Assembly (NCBI GenBank): GCA_035771165.1
Contig: JAWNZC010000286.1
Span: 517,001 to 581,000 of the forward strand
Length of the DNA stretch: 64,000 bases
From: Paragorgia papillata
Taxonomy: Eukaryota; Cnidaria; Anthozoa; Scleralcyonacea; Coralliidae
Direction: 5' to 3'
The notes under the pieces were generated by a model. That model did no database searches and was not told the DNA's origin. It saw only the letters and a list, made by a program, of their open reading frames with translations. Made by a program: the position numbers and the translations under genes. Shown here in pieces: positions 37,940 through 49,150 of the stretch. The first letter of the stretch is position 1; each line of letters starts with the position of its first letter.

Positions 37940-39752
37940 TGAAGAAAAATTAGAACGTGCCAAGACAAATATATGAGGAATACTTGGCGGGTTCTAAATG
38001 AAGTCATAAACAGGAAAAAGCGTACTGTCAAATTACTTTCAGTCTTTACTATCGATAAACAAGATATTTCTGATCCTATGACAATTGCTAATCGGTTATG
38101 TGATTATTTTACTAATATTGGTCCAAATTTAGCTAAGAATTAAATACCTGCTACGTCATGTGCCCCTTGCTCATTTCTTTGTGGAAATTTTATAATTCTA
38201 TATTTCTTGAGCCTGCTACTCCAGTAGAAATTATTGAAATTGTACAGTCCCTTCGTTTGGGAACGGCTTTTGGCTATGATAAGATTCCTATGTGGTCAGT
38301 TAAGAATTTAATTGAAAGAATTTCTGAACCTTTGGCTCATATTGTTAATTTATCTATCGAATCCGGATCAGATGAAAATTGCTCGGGTCATACCACTTTT
38401 CAAATCAGGTGTTAATAGTCTATTTTCTAATTACAGACCAATCTCGATTCTACCAATCTTTTCCAAACTTTTGGAGAGGGTTATGTATAACCGTCTAACT
38501 AATTATTTAAATAAATACGATATTCTTTGTAAAACTCAATATGGTTTTAGGAGGAATCACTCGACTTCTTTAGCCTTACTTAACTTATTTGATATGATCA
38601 CATCAGCAATTGACCAAAAAAAATTTACAGTAGCAATTTTTCTTGATATTTCTATGGCTTTTGATACTATAAACCATGAGATTCTGTTCACTAAGCTTGA
38701 GCATTATGGTATCCGCGGATTGGCCCTTGACTGGTTTAAAAGTTATTTCTCCAATAGATTTCAATATGTTGAATACAATGGTATTTGTTCTTTGTCTAAT
38801 GGGATTAAGTGTGGAGTGCCTCAAGGGTCAATCCTCGGTCCGTTGTTATACTTGATATACATTAACGATTTGAGTAATGTTTCAAATGTTTTTGACTTGG
38901 TTTTATTTGCTGATGATACAAGTTTATTTTTTTCCCATGACGATTTATTTTACCTGATGAATGTAATTAATACTGAACTGGCCAAATTAACAGAATGGTT
39001 TCAGGCAAATAAATTATCATTAAATGTAAAAAAGTCAAACTATATGGTTTTTAAACCAAGGCAAAAAAGGCAAATAATTGATTTAATTATAGAGTTAAAT
39101 GGTAATAGAATCAATCGGGTTAAAGAGGTTGTTGCGTGATTCTAGATGAGCATATATCATGGAAACCTCATATTTCCCATGTTGCTAGCAAAATTTCAAA
39201 GTCAGTGGGTATTAATATATACAAATCAGGATTTTGCCTTTCTAAGCCAGTCTTACGTACTTTATATTTTTCACTTGTATACCCATATCTTTAATATTGC
39301 ATTACGGTCTGGGGCTCAACGTATTCAAGTAATCTTAATCGCGTTATTTTGCTCCAAAAACGTGTTTGCAGAATTATTGATAAACAGTCTTTCCTTACAC
39401 GTACTGATCCCATATTTAAGAAACTTAAACTTTTGAAGTTCGGTGACATGCATCTGTTTGTTTTACTTAGGAAAATTTATGTATTCATACACTAATAAAT
39501 CACTTCCTTTATGTTTCGACGATTCTATATTACGTGTTAATCAGATTCATAACTACACAAGTACACGAAGCTCTAGTTTATTTTATGTTCCTCATCATGT
39601 AGAACCAAAATCAGACAGTTCTCTAGTGCTTTTTATCAAGGACCTAAATTTTATAATACGCTGAGCACTGATATTCGTAATGCTTTATCGATTTCTGTAT
39701 TTCAGTCTAAGTTAAAAACGTACTTTTTTAATGCACTGAGCTAAAAATGCAC
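37940..39752 (+). pseudogene. CR1/L2- or Jockey-like LINE ORF2 (reverse transcriptase), decayed
   Basis: Begins within ORF2: KLERAKTNI then NTWRVLNEVINRKKRT (37990-38030), stop at about 38142, then ATPVEIIEIVQSLRLGTAFG (38215). The best open part is 38312-39139, 275 codons of reverse transcriptase: RVIPLFKSG, NYRPISILPIFSKLLERV, QYGFRRNHST, LDISMAFDTINHEIL, GVPQGSILGPLLYLIYINDL and the catalytic FADDTSLFF. A frameshift at about 39136 leads to LDEHISWKPHISH, and more frames end at 39742. The N-terminal endonuclease is absent, so the copy is 5'-truncated. The 3' UTR and tail continue to 42731 with insertions. Confidence 0.85.
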
Positions 39753-39791
39753 TTTAGTCTTAAAATTATTTTTTCCATGTATGACCTTTTT

Positions 39792-42503
39792 CTCTCTCCT
39801 CCGCAGAGGCTCGGACTCCTCGGAGGCGGAGAAGACGCGCGAGGAATGATGGGATATGGCGCCCAAATTCCGTGATGGACTAGGCACCAGACTCGGAATT
39901 TCAATATATAATCAACTTTAACTTACGGAAAAGTTGGAAATCCATAAATTGTGAACAAAAGACACATTTAAATTGCTGGCAGACAATTCTCAACTCGAGA
40001 ATGTTAATATTGTTACACAAGGACAGGATTTTCGAGTTTTGAATTATGTAAACAAACGCTACACGAGAAGTTTAAATCAAAAGACACTGAACTGTTGTAT
40101 TACATAGATCTTACCTACGATAAGTTTCACGTATACACGTAGTGCATGTGGTACGTTTGCGAGCTTGGTCGATAATGTAGAAAGTTAGCGCTGAGAATAT
40201 TCCAGCGCATGCAGTTCGTCGGCTTTGTTTATCAACGATTCAACGTTCGATATTAAAACGTTTGTCAGTCTGGCAGCGTTTCGAATTTTTTGATTCGTTC
40301 TGGGTGATTTCCATAGAAGAATTCAGAACTAATAACGTCCAGAACAACATTCTAGACTTAGATCTTGAAGAAAACATTGTACGTACTTCGTGCAAACTAT
40401 CGTCGCTATCTCCCGTGCATGACCAGAGAACCGCAGATTTGTTTATACTTGACTGAAATCTCCAAAAAATCTCCACTGCCAAAAAAGTCCTGTACGCACG
40501 AAGCTGAGTTGGTCGGCACTGGATCATGGTCGAGATACGGACAAATATGCGCCTGCTAGCTTTCAGTACAGCGGCGAACCTGCGCGTCATTCACAACAAT
40601 AATACTCAAGTCTTGTTCTGAATGAAAGAACGAACATTGAATATGTTAATTTTACAAGTATATATTGGAATTATACTTTTGAAAATTTGGAAATATATAT
40701 TATCAAGTGAATTTTGGGAGATATGCTCAGTGATATTTTACAGAGGATTTCACATAACTTTTGCCGAATATGTTCCGAAGTTCGTTCGTTATTTCCGAAG
40801 TTCGCGACGAACTTCGCAAATTCATTACGTGCGAGATTGCGAAGTTCGTTGTTCACGGAATAACAACGGATCTTAATACTTTCGGTAGACAAAACCTATA
40901 GTGCTGGATTCGGCAGATTCAAGCGATCATTTCGATATAAAATGTATTTAATTAAATCGGGCAAACAGAAATTATTTAAACATGTTTTGAAACACACGTC
41001 ACCCAATGTAAGTACGACACACACTGTCATGGTTTACTTTTATATTCATCGAATTCTGTCAGAATATCATCTTTAGAATAACAGAATATTAGCTGGCTCT
41101 CCATGGAGTCCATGAGTCTCCACCGGTACCTTCCGGTGGAAGTGTGGAAGTCGTCGCGGGAAAAGAATGATTCGAACGCGTTTGAATCCAGAGCAATGTT
41201 ATGGTAATGACGCGCAGGTTCTCCGCTGTATTAAGAGCTAGCAGGCGCATATTTGTCCGTATCTCGACCATGATCTAGTGCCGTCTGTGCCGACCAGCTG
41301 AGTTTTACATTTCTCGATTTTGTCGACACATTTGTTTATAGAAAAAGATTGCTAACAATTTCGGAACTACGCATTGTTGAAATACATCGAGTATGTATGT
41401 TGTTAGAAATTTTATAAGCTTTCATTCGGTGTATAGTTCAAACTTTAGTGTTACCTGTAACTTTTTTAAATGTTCAAAATGTTCTCACCATTGACCATAA
41501 AAGTTTTAAAATTTTTTCATATGTTGAAAAGGTATGATCACTAATTTGCACCAAAAACGTTTTTCTTCTTCAACTAGAAATCTGCAAACTTTTTCACTAC
41601 TTTCATATTTGAATTAGCTTCTGTTTAAGAAATATCTGAGGTTCATACCAGAAGTCTTTCTGAACAGCAAACACCAAAACAGCAAAAGGCAAACTTAAGA
41701 AATACATAAATTTCAGACGGTCCAGACCAGATGTTTTTTTCATATTTTAAAAACTTCCCAGCAAGAAAATTAAAAGTTCTGACATGAATAGCACTTGACA
41801 GTATATCCTCTGTTTTAAATATGCAGTTCAGGGTTGTGCGTTTAGTATTTAAAAACAAAATCCAAAATTCTACACCACTTGTGAGGAGTCCATTGCCATT
41901 ATATAATTCTTATTTTACGAACAATGGTGAGAACATTTTGAAGATTTTTAAAAGTTACAGGTAACACTAAAATTTGAATTATATACCAAAAGAAAGCTTA
42001 TAAAATTTCTAACAACATACATACTCGATGTATTTCAACAATGCGTAGTTCCGAAATTGTTACCAATCTTTTTCTATAAACAAATGTGTCGGCAAAATCG
42101 AGAAATGTAAAACCTGGCTTTGCAAGTGCAGGACTTTTTTGCCACGGACTTTTACCTGTAGTATCCGCTCACTGAAGTTTTAATAACCTCGTGGTCAAAG
42201 AATTCTATCCCCAAAGAATCGTTTTCTAAAGTAAATTACTTGTTTACTTAACTAAATATTATTTATATAGATAGATAACAATATAAAGTTAATTTAAAGG
42301 TCACACGAAGGCCAAGAGTATTAATTGAATACAAGAGCCCGAGGGTCGCAAGGACGAGAGGGCTAATTTCCCAGGGGCACTTACTTTCAAAATGGCGCCG
42401 GGATCGCGAGGCCGACATTTCGCGAGGACGCTTACATCAAAGGTGCTGACACTGAGTCGGACTTCTGGTTAATCTTTATTCTGTGCCTCTGCGGAGGAGA
42501 GAG
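39792..42503. mobile_element. Mutator-like 2.7 kb foldback element inserted in the LINE 3' UTR, 10-bp target duplication
   Basis: Perfect 19-bp inverted ends CTCTCTCCTCCGCAGAGGC are flanked by a perfect 10-bp duplication TGACCTTTTT (39782-39791 and 42504-42513). Inside are nested inverted segments: 40496-40594 against about 41204-41305 (core CGAGATACGGACAAATATGC), and 41305-41480 against about 41945-42118 (core GAAATACATCGAGTATGTAT). A related piece of the second pair occurs at 59150-59210. No transposase frame is recognised; the frames at 40240-40892 read across repeats. Confidence 0.8.
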
Positions 42504-42731
42504 TGACCTTTTTGTTTTTGTATTTGACTTGTATTTGATTACGATCTTTTCACGCCGCTCACACAATATTGTTTAATTAAGCTATGGTGAATGAGGTAGC
42601 TCAAAACCTGATAAGCCTTAATTAGGGTTTCTGTTTGAGCATCCTCGCCGCTAACTACTAAATATTTGTACTTGTTTCTTAAATTATTTTTTTTCTTTGT
42701 GGCAAATAAATGTCTATGTCTATGTCTATAT
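42504..42731 (+). repeat. LINE 3' end with (TGTCTA)n tail
   Basis: Continuation of the LINE after the 2.7 kb insertion. It ends with GGCAAATAAATGTCTATG and more TGTCTA units, a short microsatellite tail of the kind seen at L2/CR1-type 3' ends. The tail continues beyond the next insertion at 48564-48580. Confidence 0.65.
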
Positions 42732-42894
42732 TAGCCTGCGTAGCAGGCCCTTTGGGGAGGCGAGATGAAAGGAGGGCCTGCCGTCGTCTATTGTGATTTT
42801 CCCACACGCCGTTCGTCCACGAACGGCGACATTTCATTGGTTGGGAAGGTGTTAAATTACGGTGGCCACTATTGGCAAACACAACAATAAAATT

Positions 42895-43226
42895 ACCTGA
42901 ACAGAAGACTAAGTTATCTTATCACAAAACAAAATTACCTGTGCACAACACAGAATTAGCTATGCACAAAACAAAATTAACTGTGCAGAACACAGAATTA
43001 ACTATGCACAAAACAAAATTACCTGTGCACAACACAGAATTAGCTGTGCACAAAACAAAAATTAACTGTGCACAACACAGAATTAGCTGTGCACAAAACA
43101 AAAATTACCTGTGCACAACACAGAATTAGCTGTGCACAAAACAAAAATTAACTGTGCACAACACAAAATTAGCTATGCACAAAACAAAATTACCTGTGCA
43201 CAACACAGAATTAGCTGTGCACACAA
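42895..43226. repeat. Left subterminal tandem repeats of the IS3EU-like element
   Basis: About eight units alternate (C/T)TGTGCACAACACAGAATTA with TGTGCACAAAACAAAATTA. The TGTGCACA cores are palindromic. The right end has the inverted counterpart (about 47440-47625). Such arrays are plausible transposase-binding sites; the open frame through them is an artefact. Confidence 0.8.
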
Positions 43227-43297
43227 AATTTTATCTACACTAGTTCTCATGTCCTTGACAGTTTGACCGAGTGTACGTTTGTAATTTTGTATCCACC

Positions 43298-44567
43298 ATG
43301 CTTTCCAGCATACTAGTACTTGTCAATATACTGCTGTCTTATTAAATGTATACTAAAGCTAGCAGTTATATTCTGTGCTTTTTGTCGGCAAAATCTTCCA
43401 GAAAACAGTGTTTTTTGTACAAAATGTGGAAAGGAGTTAGGGACAAGCAACCGTGATAATAATCAAAGATCAACGACAACCTCGACGCCAAGAACAAACG
43501 CCATGTCTGTTAATTCCACTGCATCGTTAACTTCGTCTTCGCCGTCTTCGGGCAAAAGATGTCTTCTTTTTGAGAGCTTTTACGCCAAGAAAAGCAATGA
43601 AAGGTCGTCACACTTTAAAGTCAGTAAAAAATCAGGTAAAAAGCGTAGTGATGAGCCAGACGATACTTTTGTAAACGTCGGTATGATGAAGCATTGAAAA
43701 AGGCAAAACTAAGCCGATGAGGGGAAAGACATTGCCCTTAAAATAAGCAAGGACGTTGGATACGACGAATTTCTTGTAGCAGCATTGGTTAAACGTACAG
43801 CCTATATGATCGGTCATTTGATAGAAGTAATAAAGTATAAAGTGGATGTTAGTTTACCCAGATGGAAAACTTGCTAGAACATTGCCAGGATCTACTGAAA
43901 GTTTTACTGTAAGGAAATATAAAGAAGATATTGGAAAATCATACTCGAGAATAACAATTTACCTTTGTCCTTTGTTTCCTACTGATGAAAGTACTGACAA
44001 CCCTGGTTCTACTGTAACGATTTTTTCAATTGTGATTATGCAGATTATGAATCATTAATAGCTATTGATGTCCTTGAAGAAATGCTGCCAGATGACACAT
44101 TACTTGAAAATGTCTTCAGTGAATCTGATGGGAATTCATGTACAATTGTAACCTCAGCCAATTCTTCATCCTCACCAGGAGTTGAGCCCTTGACCAGTAC
44201 TTGTTCCTTGCAAAACACGATGCAGGTTAGTGGTAACACTGCTGCTAGTAATCCTCCCATAGTAAATATTGATGATACTTGTGATGAAGAGGTCTTGGAG
44301 TGGTCTTCCCTAAGAGATGCCCTCAAGTCAAAGTTGCATGTCATTCTATCTGTCAAAGTTGTTGACCGACTTAAATTGGTTGTTAGAAGAAGAAAGATTT
44401 GGTCAGACACAATGGAAAAGCTTTCTTTATTTCCCCCCCTAATAATGGTGGATTGCCAAACAAAGAGGTGACATTCCAGCCTTCAAAGTGTTCTGGATCT
44501 TCCAATGATTTTGTCAAGAATCTTTCAGAAGATATTGTTTGTTCACCTGGATTTGGAAAGGCATAAA
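43298..44567 (+). pseudogene. Zinc-ribbon accessory protein gene of the IS3EU-like element, frameshifted
   Basis: The first piece (to 43697) reads FCAFCRQNLPENSVFCTKCG, a C-x2-C-x11-C-x2-C zinc ribbon, then a Ser/Thr-rich linker and KKSGKKRSDEPDD. Further pieces in other frames are DEFLVAALVKRTAYM (43760-43810), YPDGKLARTLPG...YKEDIGKSYSRITIYLC (43850-43975), DVLEEMLPDDT (44060-44095), LEWSSLRDALKSKLHVILSV (44300-44360) and NKEVTFQP (44460). No in-frame ATG precedes the ribbon, so a small first exon may exist. At least three frameshifts break it. I recall similar zinc-ribbon proteins in cnidarian gene sets, some with a HECT domain; no HECT domain is present here. Function unknown. Confidence 0.65.
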
Positions 44568-44639
44568 CTGATAAAACTGTACAGTAGTAACCTAATTTCT
44601 AACATATACATGTTCATTGCTATGACCCCTTAAACATGA

Positions 44640-45453
44640 TGTCAAAATGGGCATCCTGGGGGACAACTTCAATGTCCCCCCAAGATGGCAGTTTTTACAT
44701 CATGTACAAGGAGTCTAGACTTAAAATATATTATTATATTTATTTCATGGTGAAGGTGCTGTGTTACATTTGCAAACTTTTATAAGTTACATTAATTCAG
44801 ACAATTATATATTTGAAATTTGGGCTTGTCCTTTGTAATTTTTGCTATTTGAAGTTAACTTTTTATTATGTGTCACATTTTTAAGTTGGACTACCAGTAC
44901 TGGTAGTTGTAGTAAGTTAGAGCAGATATGATATAATATGATCTAATATAATAATAATAATAATAATATTATTATATGTTATATTATATAATATTATATA
45001 CTTATATTATTATGTATTTGCTTAAGTAACAGATATATTCTTTATTTTCTGTAGTACGTTAAATGTTCCCATTATTTCATGTGTAATGTATGTGTGATGC
45101 ATGTGTCTGTTACTTATCTTGTATTCTTTATATAAGGGAGGGGGTAGACAGTACATCAAGCAAGTAGTTTTTCAAATTCTTTGTGAAAATTAATGTACTT
45201 TTCTCTGAGATTTTCAACTGATGTCATTCCTGACTGCAGAGGATTCATGACAAGATGCAGCATGTATAAGCATACAGCCCCCCCCAAAATTTGCAGGGGG
45301 GAAACTAAATATTCCCAAATTTTAAGCTTGAATTACAATGTTACAGGTCATGTAGCAAATTTGCCCCCTGATTTTGCCCAAATTTTCTGCATGCATGTGC
45401 TCTGATTTTCTTTGTGGAGGATTATTAGGGGCAACACTGCCACCTTGTGTAAC
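44640..45453. other. IS3EU-like element interior, non-coding
   Basis: Contains a small inverted pair GTCAAAATGGGCATCC / CCAAGATGGCAGTTTTTAC-like at about 44640-44700, an AT/ATA-rich tract at 44940-45010, and GGGGGG/CCCCCC-type segments at about 45278-45300. No ORF with a domain. Confidence 0.4.
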
Positions 45454-45779
45454 TACCGTCTTTCCTCAATTAAGCCCTTATTAATTTTAGGTCATCAAAA
45501 GAGGAGCTTATTGGGGGGCTTAACAGAGGGAGGAGGGTGACATCACAACGTGCATAATGACTTACTGGACAGAAACTTCAAAGGTTCCGACGAGAGTGGG
45601 TTATTTAATTTTCTAAGTCGAAGAAAAAGAAAAAACCCTGAATTCTATTAATGGTGTTATTGTAGACAGTAGACAGACAATACTTGGTGTGGTGTGTGTG
45701 CTTAAAAGAGGGGTGCTTGTTTTTTTACTTAATTGGGGGGGGGGGGGGGGGGGGGGGCTTAATAGAAGAAATAATGGTA
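45454..45779. mobile_element. MITE with TTAAGCCC ends and a poly-G tract
   Basis: Left TACCGTCTTTCCTCAATTAA and right inverse TTAATAGAAGAAATAATGGTA form imperfect inverted repeats. GGGGGCTTAA-type segments repeat within it, and a G23 run lies at 45735-45757. Confidence 0.55.
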
Positions 45780-45989
45780 TGTATGCATGAAAAGGTACTA
45801 AGCCTTGGACCGTAACGATCTGCGTTCGAAGAAGAACGATGACATCCGATTACATCGTGTGAACCACCTAGATGAGGAGATCTGCTGTTGGGGTATTAAA
45901 TGCTTCTCAATAAAATATGTTTATTAAAAAAAAAAGACCTTGGAAAGAAATATAATTACGTTTTATTAAGAAATAAAAAGGATAACAAA

Positions 45990-47197
45990 TTATTCTGGTT
46001 GTGCCTGCTCCAGCAGAATGTGGTACAATTCTATGGCCTCCCTCCAAGTATGTGGTGGAGCTAAGTTTAAGAATTCCATCACATATGCAAAATACTCCGG
46101 GTAGTAGTTGTCATTGTCTGGAGCTGTGCAATACTCCTGCATGTCTTGTATTTCTTGTTCAGAAACTTGATATGCACAATTGTTTTCAGCCAAGAAATAG
46201 AGTTCATCTGGTCTACCAGCCACTGTGTTGTGTCTTGATGGTCGGATTGCATGGGTATTCCAATGGTCCTTTACATGATCAAGATCATTCTGGATTAGCT
46301 CTGAGAAACAAAACCAGAGACATTGCTGGTGCATGACTGTTGTTTGAATGATACCTTGTTCACGCAAGTCCTTAAAAAAATCAACCCACCACTGACCCCT
46401 GTTTCGACTAAAGAATGACCACCAGCATTCAATACGTTGATTTGATGGTGACGTGCCATATCGATGAGCACGCAAGCCGGCAAATTCGTCGTTGTAGTTC
46501 TGGCGAAAATAACACCGCATCGCTGACATTACTCCGTTCTCAGTTTCACAGTCAGTTTGGACAATTGTAGGACAACAGCCATGTTCTCTAACGCACTCTA
46601 AGAAATACTTGCCAATAACATATGGGTTGTTGTTTGTTCTGGTTACCCTCAGCCACATAATCCTACGGCTAAAGCCGTCAATGCAGCCGTGTATAGGGAA
46701 CCCAAACGGTTTCAATTTGTCATGCCCATCTACATGCCAACACCAGTTTGGTCCAGGGTTTACATATTGTCTGCGTTTGAATCGGTGATTTCGTCTCATG
46801 CTTGAACCAACTGGATCCATCTCACGAAGTAATCTCTGAACGGTACTTCATCGTGCATATATTTTGTATTTCAGACGGAGGCAATGCCACATGCTACGAT
46901 ATCCTTGTAAACACCCAGGACCATCTGCTTCGATTGCTATTGCCGCGCGAATTTGCTCCTTGTCTTCAGCAAAACGTTTTCGTTTTAAGCCATACTCTTG
47001 AAGTCTGCTCTGGAGTGTTCTCACACACATCTTAACTCCATGATGCTTTTCTAAGAATTGCAAAATTGTATCATATTGAAATCCTTTCCATAAATAATAA
47101 CCAAGCCCTCTGTTGTTTCCAATGGATAACCACATTTAGCACAAAAATTTAGACAATTGTCTAGATTTGCCATGCAAATCTGGCAAGTATTTTCCAT
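45990..47197 (-). pseudogene. IS3EU-like DDE integrase (transposase), one in-frame stop and one frameshift
   Basis: Minus strand. From ATG 47197 the frame reads CQICMANLDNCLNFCAKCG, a zinc ribbon, then shifts near 47115 into YYLWKGFQYDTILQFLEKHH and VRTLQSRLQEYGLKRKR, a helix-turn-helix-like segment. A TGA at 46850-46848 is followed in the same frame by STVQRLLREMDPVGSSMRR and the integrase core to TAA 45990. The core shows the DDE triad: Asp in WHVDGHDKL, Asp in IVQTDCETENG, and Glu in NQRIECWW. Minus-strand AATAAA follows at 45967-45962. The stop looks like a CGA-to-TGA change. Apart from these two breaks about 400 residues read through, so the element died recently. The integrase family is widespread in fungi and animals. 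Confidence 0.8.
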
Positions 47198-47675
47198 CGT
47201 TGGAGATGTACGACAATGGTTGGCTTATGCAAAATACACCATAAAATGCATACGACATTAGCTCCACCAAAAGTATTCAGACTAGAGAGCAATTTTGCTT
47301 TAACTAAACGTATATGGCCGGCAGTATTGTCAAGGACATTGGCACTAGGGTACCGTGAGCGTTAAAAGAATAAGAATTCTATATTTAAATTATTTTATTG
47401 TGTTAATTTTATGATAGTAATTCGGTCTTGTACATATAGCTAATTCTGTGTTGTGCACAGTTAATTTTTGTTTTCTGCACAGCTAATTCTGTGTTGTGCA
47501 CAGTTAATTTTTGTTTTGTGCATAGCTAATTCTGTGTTGTGCACAGGTAATTTTGTTTTGTGCATACCTAATCCTGTGTTGTGCACAGGTAATTTTGTTT
47601 TGTGATAAGATAACTTAGTCTTCTGTTCAGGTAATTTTATTGTTGTGTTTGCCGATAGGGGCCACCGTATTAAAT

Positions 47676-48500
47676 AAATAAATGACAGAATTGTCTAGAC
47701 AGGTTGTTATTGTGATTCGTATTTTCAGAGTACAAAACCTGAAGAGTCGATTTAATAGTCTATTATTCGTGATAACAAAAGTATCTCGGTCGACGGAGAC
47801 GTAATTCGCGGAACTACGTAGGTACAATAATATAAGTTTTTTTAAATTGTTTTTGGTTGACGTGTATTTGACCCGAATAGAACACGCGCCAGTATTAATC
47901 TGGTGGTGTTTACATCAAGTTGTTTAGACTATAGTGTTTGCAATATCGCTAGAAATTTGAATCGTTAGTAAGCTATCTCCAATAGTTTTGATTTGATGCC
48001 TAAGAAGGCTTGCGAGTTGCGAAGCATTTATTAAACATTTTTCGCGTCTAAATTCTGCGCTTCGTGAAACCTTATTAAATTGTCGCTAACGTCCGAACTT
48101 GTAGGTTTGTGCGTAATCGAACATTGCTAGGCTATTATTTATATATATTTTTTGTTTTGTTGGAGATAGCTGCTAGTTTGAAATATTTGAATTGAGAATA
48201 TTCAGAGATGCACTTTATTTTTTTGTGAATTGGTTGGAGACATAATTTTGTAAGGCTGTGTGTAATTTAGCCTGCCGATATCATGCTTAAAACTGTATTA
48301 ATTAATGGCGGGTTTCCAATCATTATCGCCCAGTTGTTTAACCAAGTTTATCGTTGTCAAGTCGGCGACATTTCATTCAGTTCAACAAGTCAGTTTCAAA
48401 GTCAGTTTTACGCCGGCCGAACCATATTATTTAAATGCACATATAGTCTATTTTGATTGGTTGCGCGGTTTTGTTTGCAAGTGGGCGTTTGAAAAAAACA
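47676..48500. other. Interior of the outer Mutator-like element
   Basis: About 830 bases between the IS3EU-like right end and the outer right TIR. I see no ORF with a domain and no further terminal repeats. Confidence 0.4.
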
Positions 48501-48563
48501 ACAATAGACGCCGGCAGGCCCTCCTTTCATCTCGCCTCACCAAAGGCCTTGCTACGCAGGCTA

Positions 48564-49045
48564 TGTCTATATCTATGTCTAACTTCAAGGAAATACCACC
48601 AGACATTTAACACTTCCGCCGCAGACACGATATTCAAATTTAAATTTAAATTCAGTGATACATCGTTAGTCCGTTAGTCATCTGATGATTGCGTTAAGCA
48701 TGAAACACAGTGTAATGACGACCTGTATATATATTAGATAGTTTCAAATAAATTGTATATTAAGCTCTACAACTCTGTATCGAGCACTCTACTTATTGGG
48801 AAATTACCCATGCTTTGGTCAACTTATCTATATATATATATATATATATATATATGGAAGTGTTTTTATTGACCAGCTAAAAGTGACTTCTTTTCAATTT
48901 CCAGTGATGCATTATCCCAGAGCCTTCCAGAGCCTTCGTTTGCGTGCCCGCCGCAGGCTCTGGGATCGCCCCTTCAGCTCCGTCGCGATTCGGTACCCCC
49001 GCTTTGCGATCAACATTCTTGGGCTAGGCCGCTTTAGCATTGCAG
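48564..49045. other. LINE tail remnant, (TA)n and unclassified repeat
   Basis: TGTCTA units of the LINE tail end at about 48580. A (TA)n run lies at 48829-48856. At 48910-48975 an imperfect hairpin on CCCAGAGCCTTCC / GCAGGCTCTGGG is seen. No gene. Confidence 0.4.
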
Positions 49046-49061
49046 GCAGCGCTGCCACTCG

Positions 49062-49150
49062 TAGGGGAATTCCCCTACGGTAGGGGAATTTGGCTAATTG
49101 TAGGTTGTAGGGGAAACCTACGGGGAAAACAGCCTATATGTAGGGGAATG
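49062..49150. repeat. GTAGGGG repeat cluster, left of the hAT gene
   Basis: Several GTAGGGGAA units, some inverted (TTCCCCTAC), precede the decayed hAT transposase. A second cluster lies at 52213-52285 on its other side, mostly in the same orientation. They may be subterminal repeats of the hAT element, though hAT ends would be expected to be inverted. Confidence 0.5.

Larger units (their letters stand above)
42858..47669. mobile_element. IS3EU-like DNA transposon, 4.8 kb, 6-bp target duplication
   Basis: Inverted ends TACGGTGGCC...GGCCACCGTA with long matching TIRs (GGCAAACACAACAATAAAAT and on) and a 6-bp duplication TTAAAT (42852-42857 and 47670-47675). Both ends then carry tandem 40-45 base units with TGTGCACAACACAGAATTAG, inverted relative to each other: 42895-43226 and about 47440-47625. 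It carries an integrase-like transposase on the minus strand and a zinc-ribbon gene on the plus strand. As I recall, IS3EU elements make 6-bp duplications and have TAY tips, which fits. A MITE lies inside at 45454-45779. Confidence 0.75.
42732..48563. mobile_element. Outer Mutator-like TIR element inserted in the LINE tail, 9-bp target duplication
   Basis: The 63-bp ends (42732-42794 and 48501-48563; tip TAGCCTGCGTAGCAGGCC) are inverted repeats with about four differences. A 9-bp duplication TGTCTATAT flanks them (42723-42731 and 48564-48572). Without the IS3EU-like element inside it is about 1.0 kb and non-coding. Tips of the same type occur at about 49310 and 52145. Confidence 0.75.

Noticed and set aside
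42872..43129. Lysine/threonine-rich repeat protein
   Set aside because: It reads through the subterminal repeat array of the IS3EU-like transposon.
42895..43226. CRISPR-like array
   Set aside because: The units are contiguous tandem repeats without unique spacers, mirrored at the other transposon end, in a eukaryotic genome.
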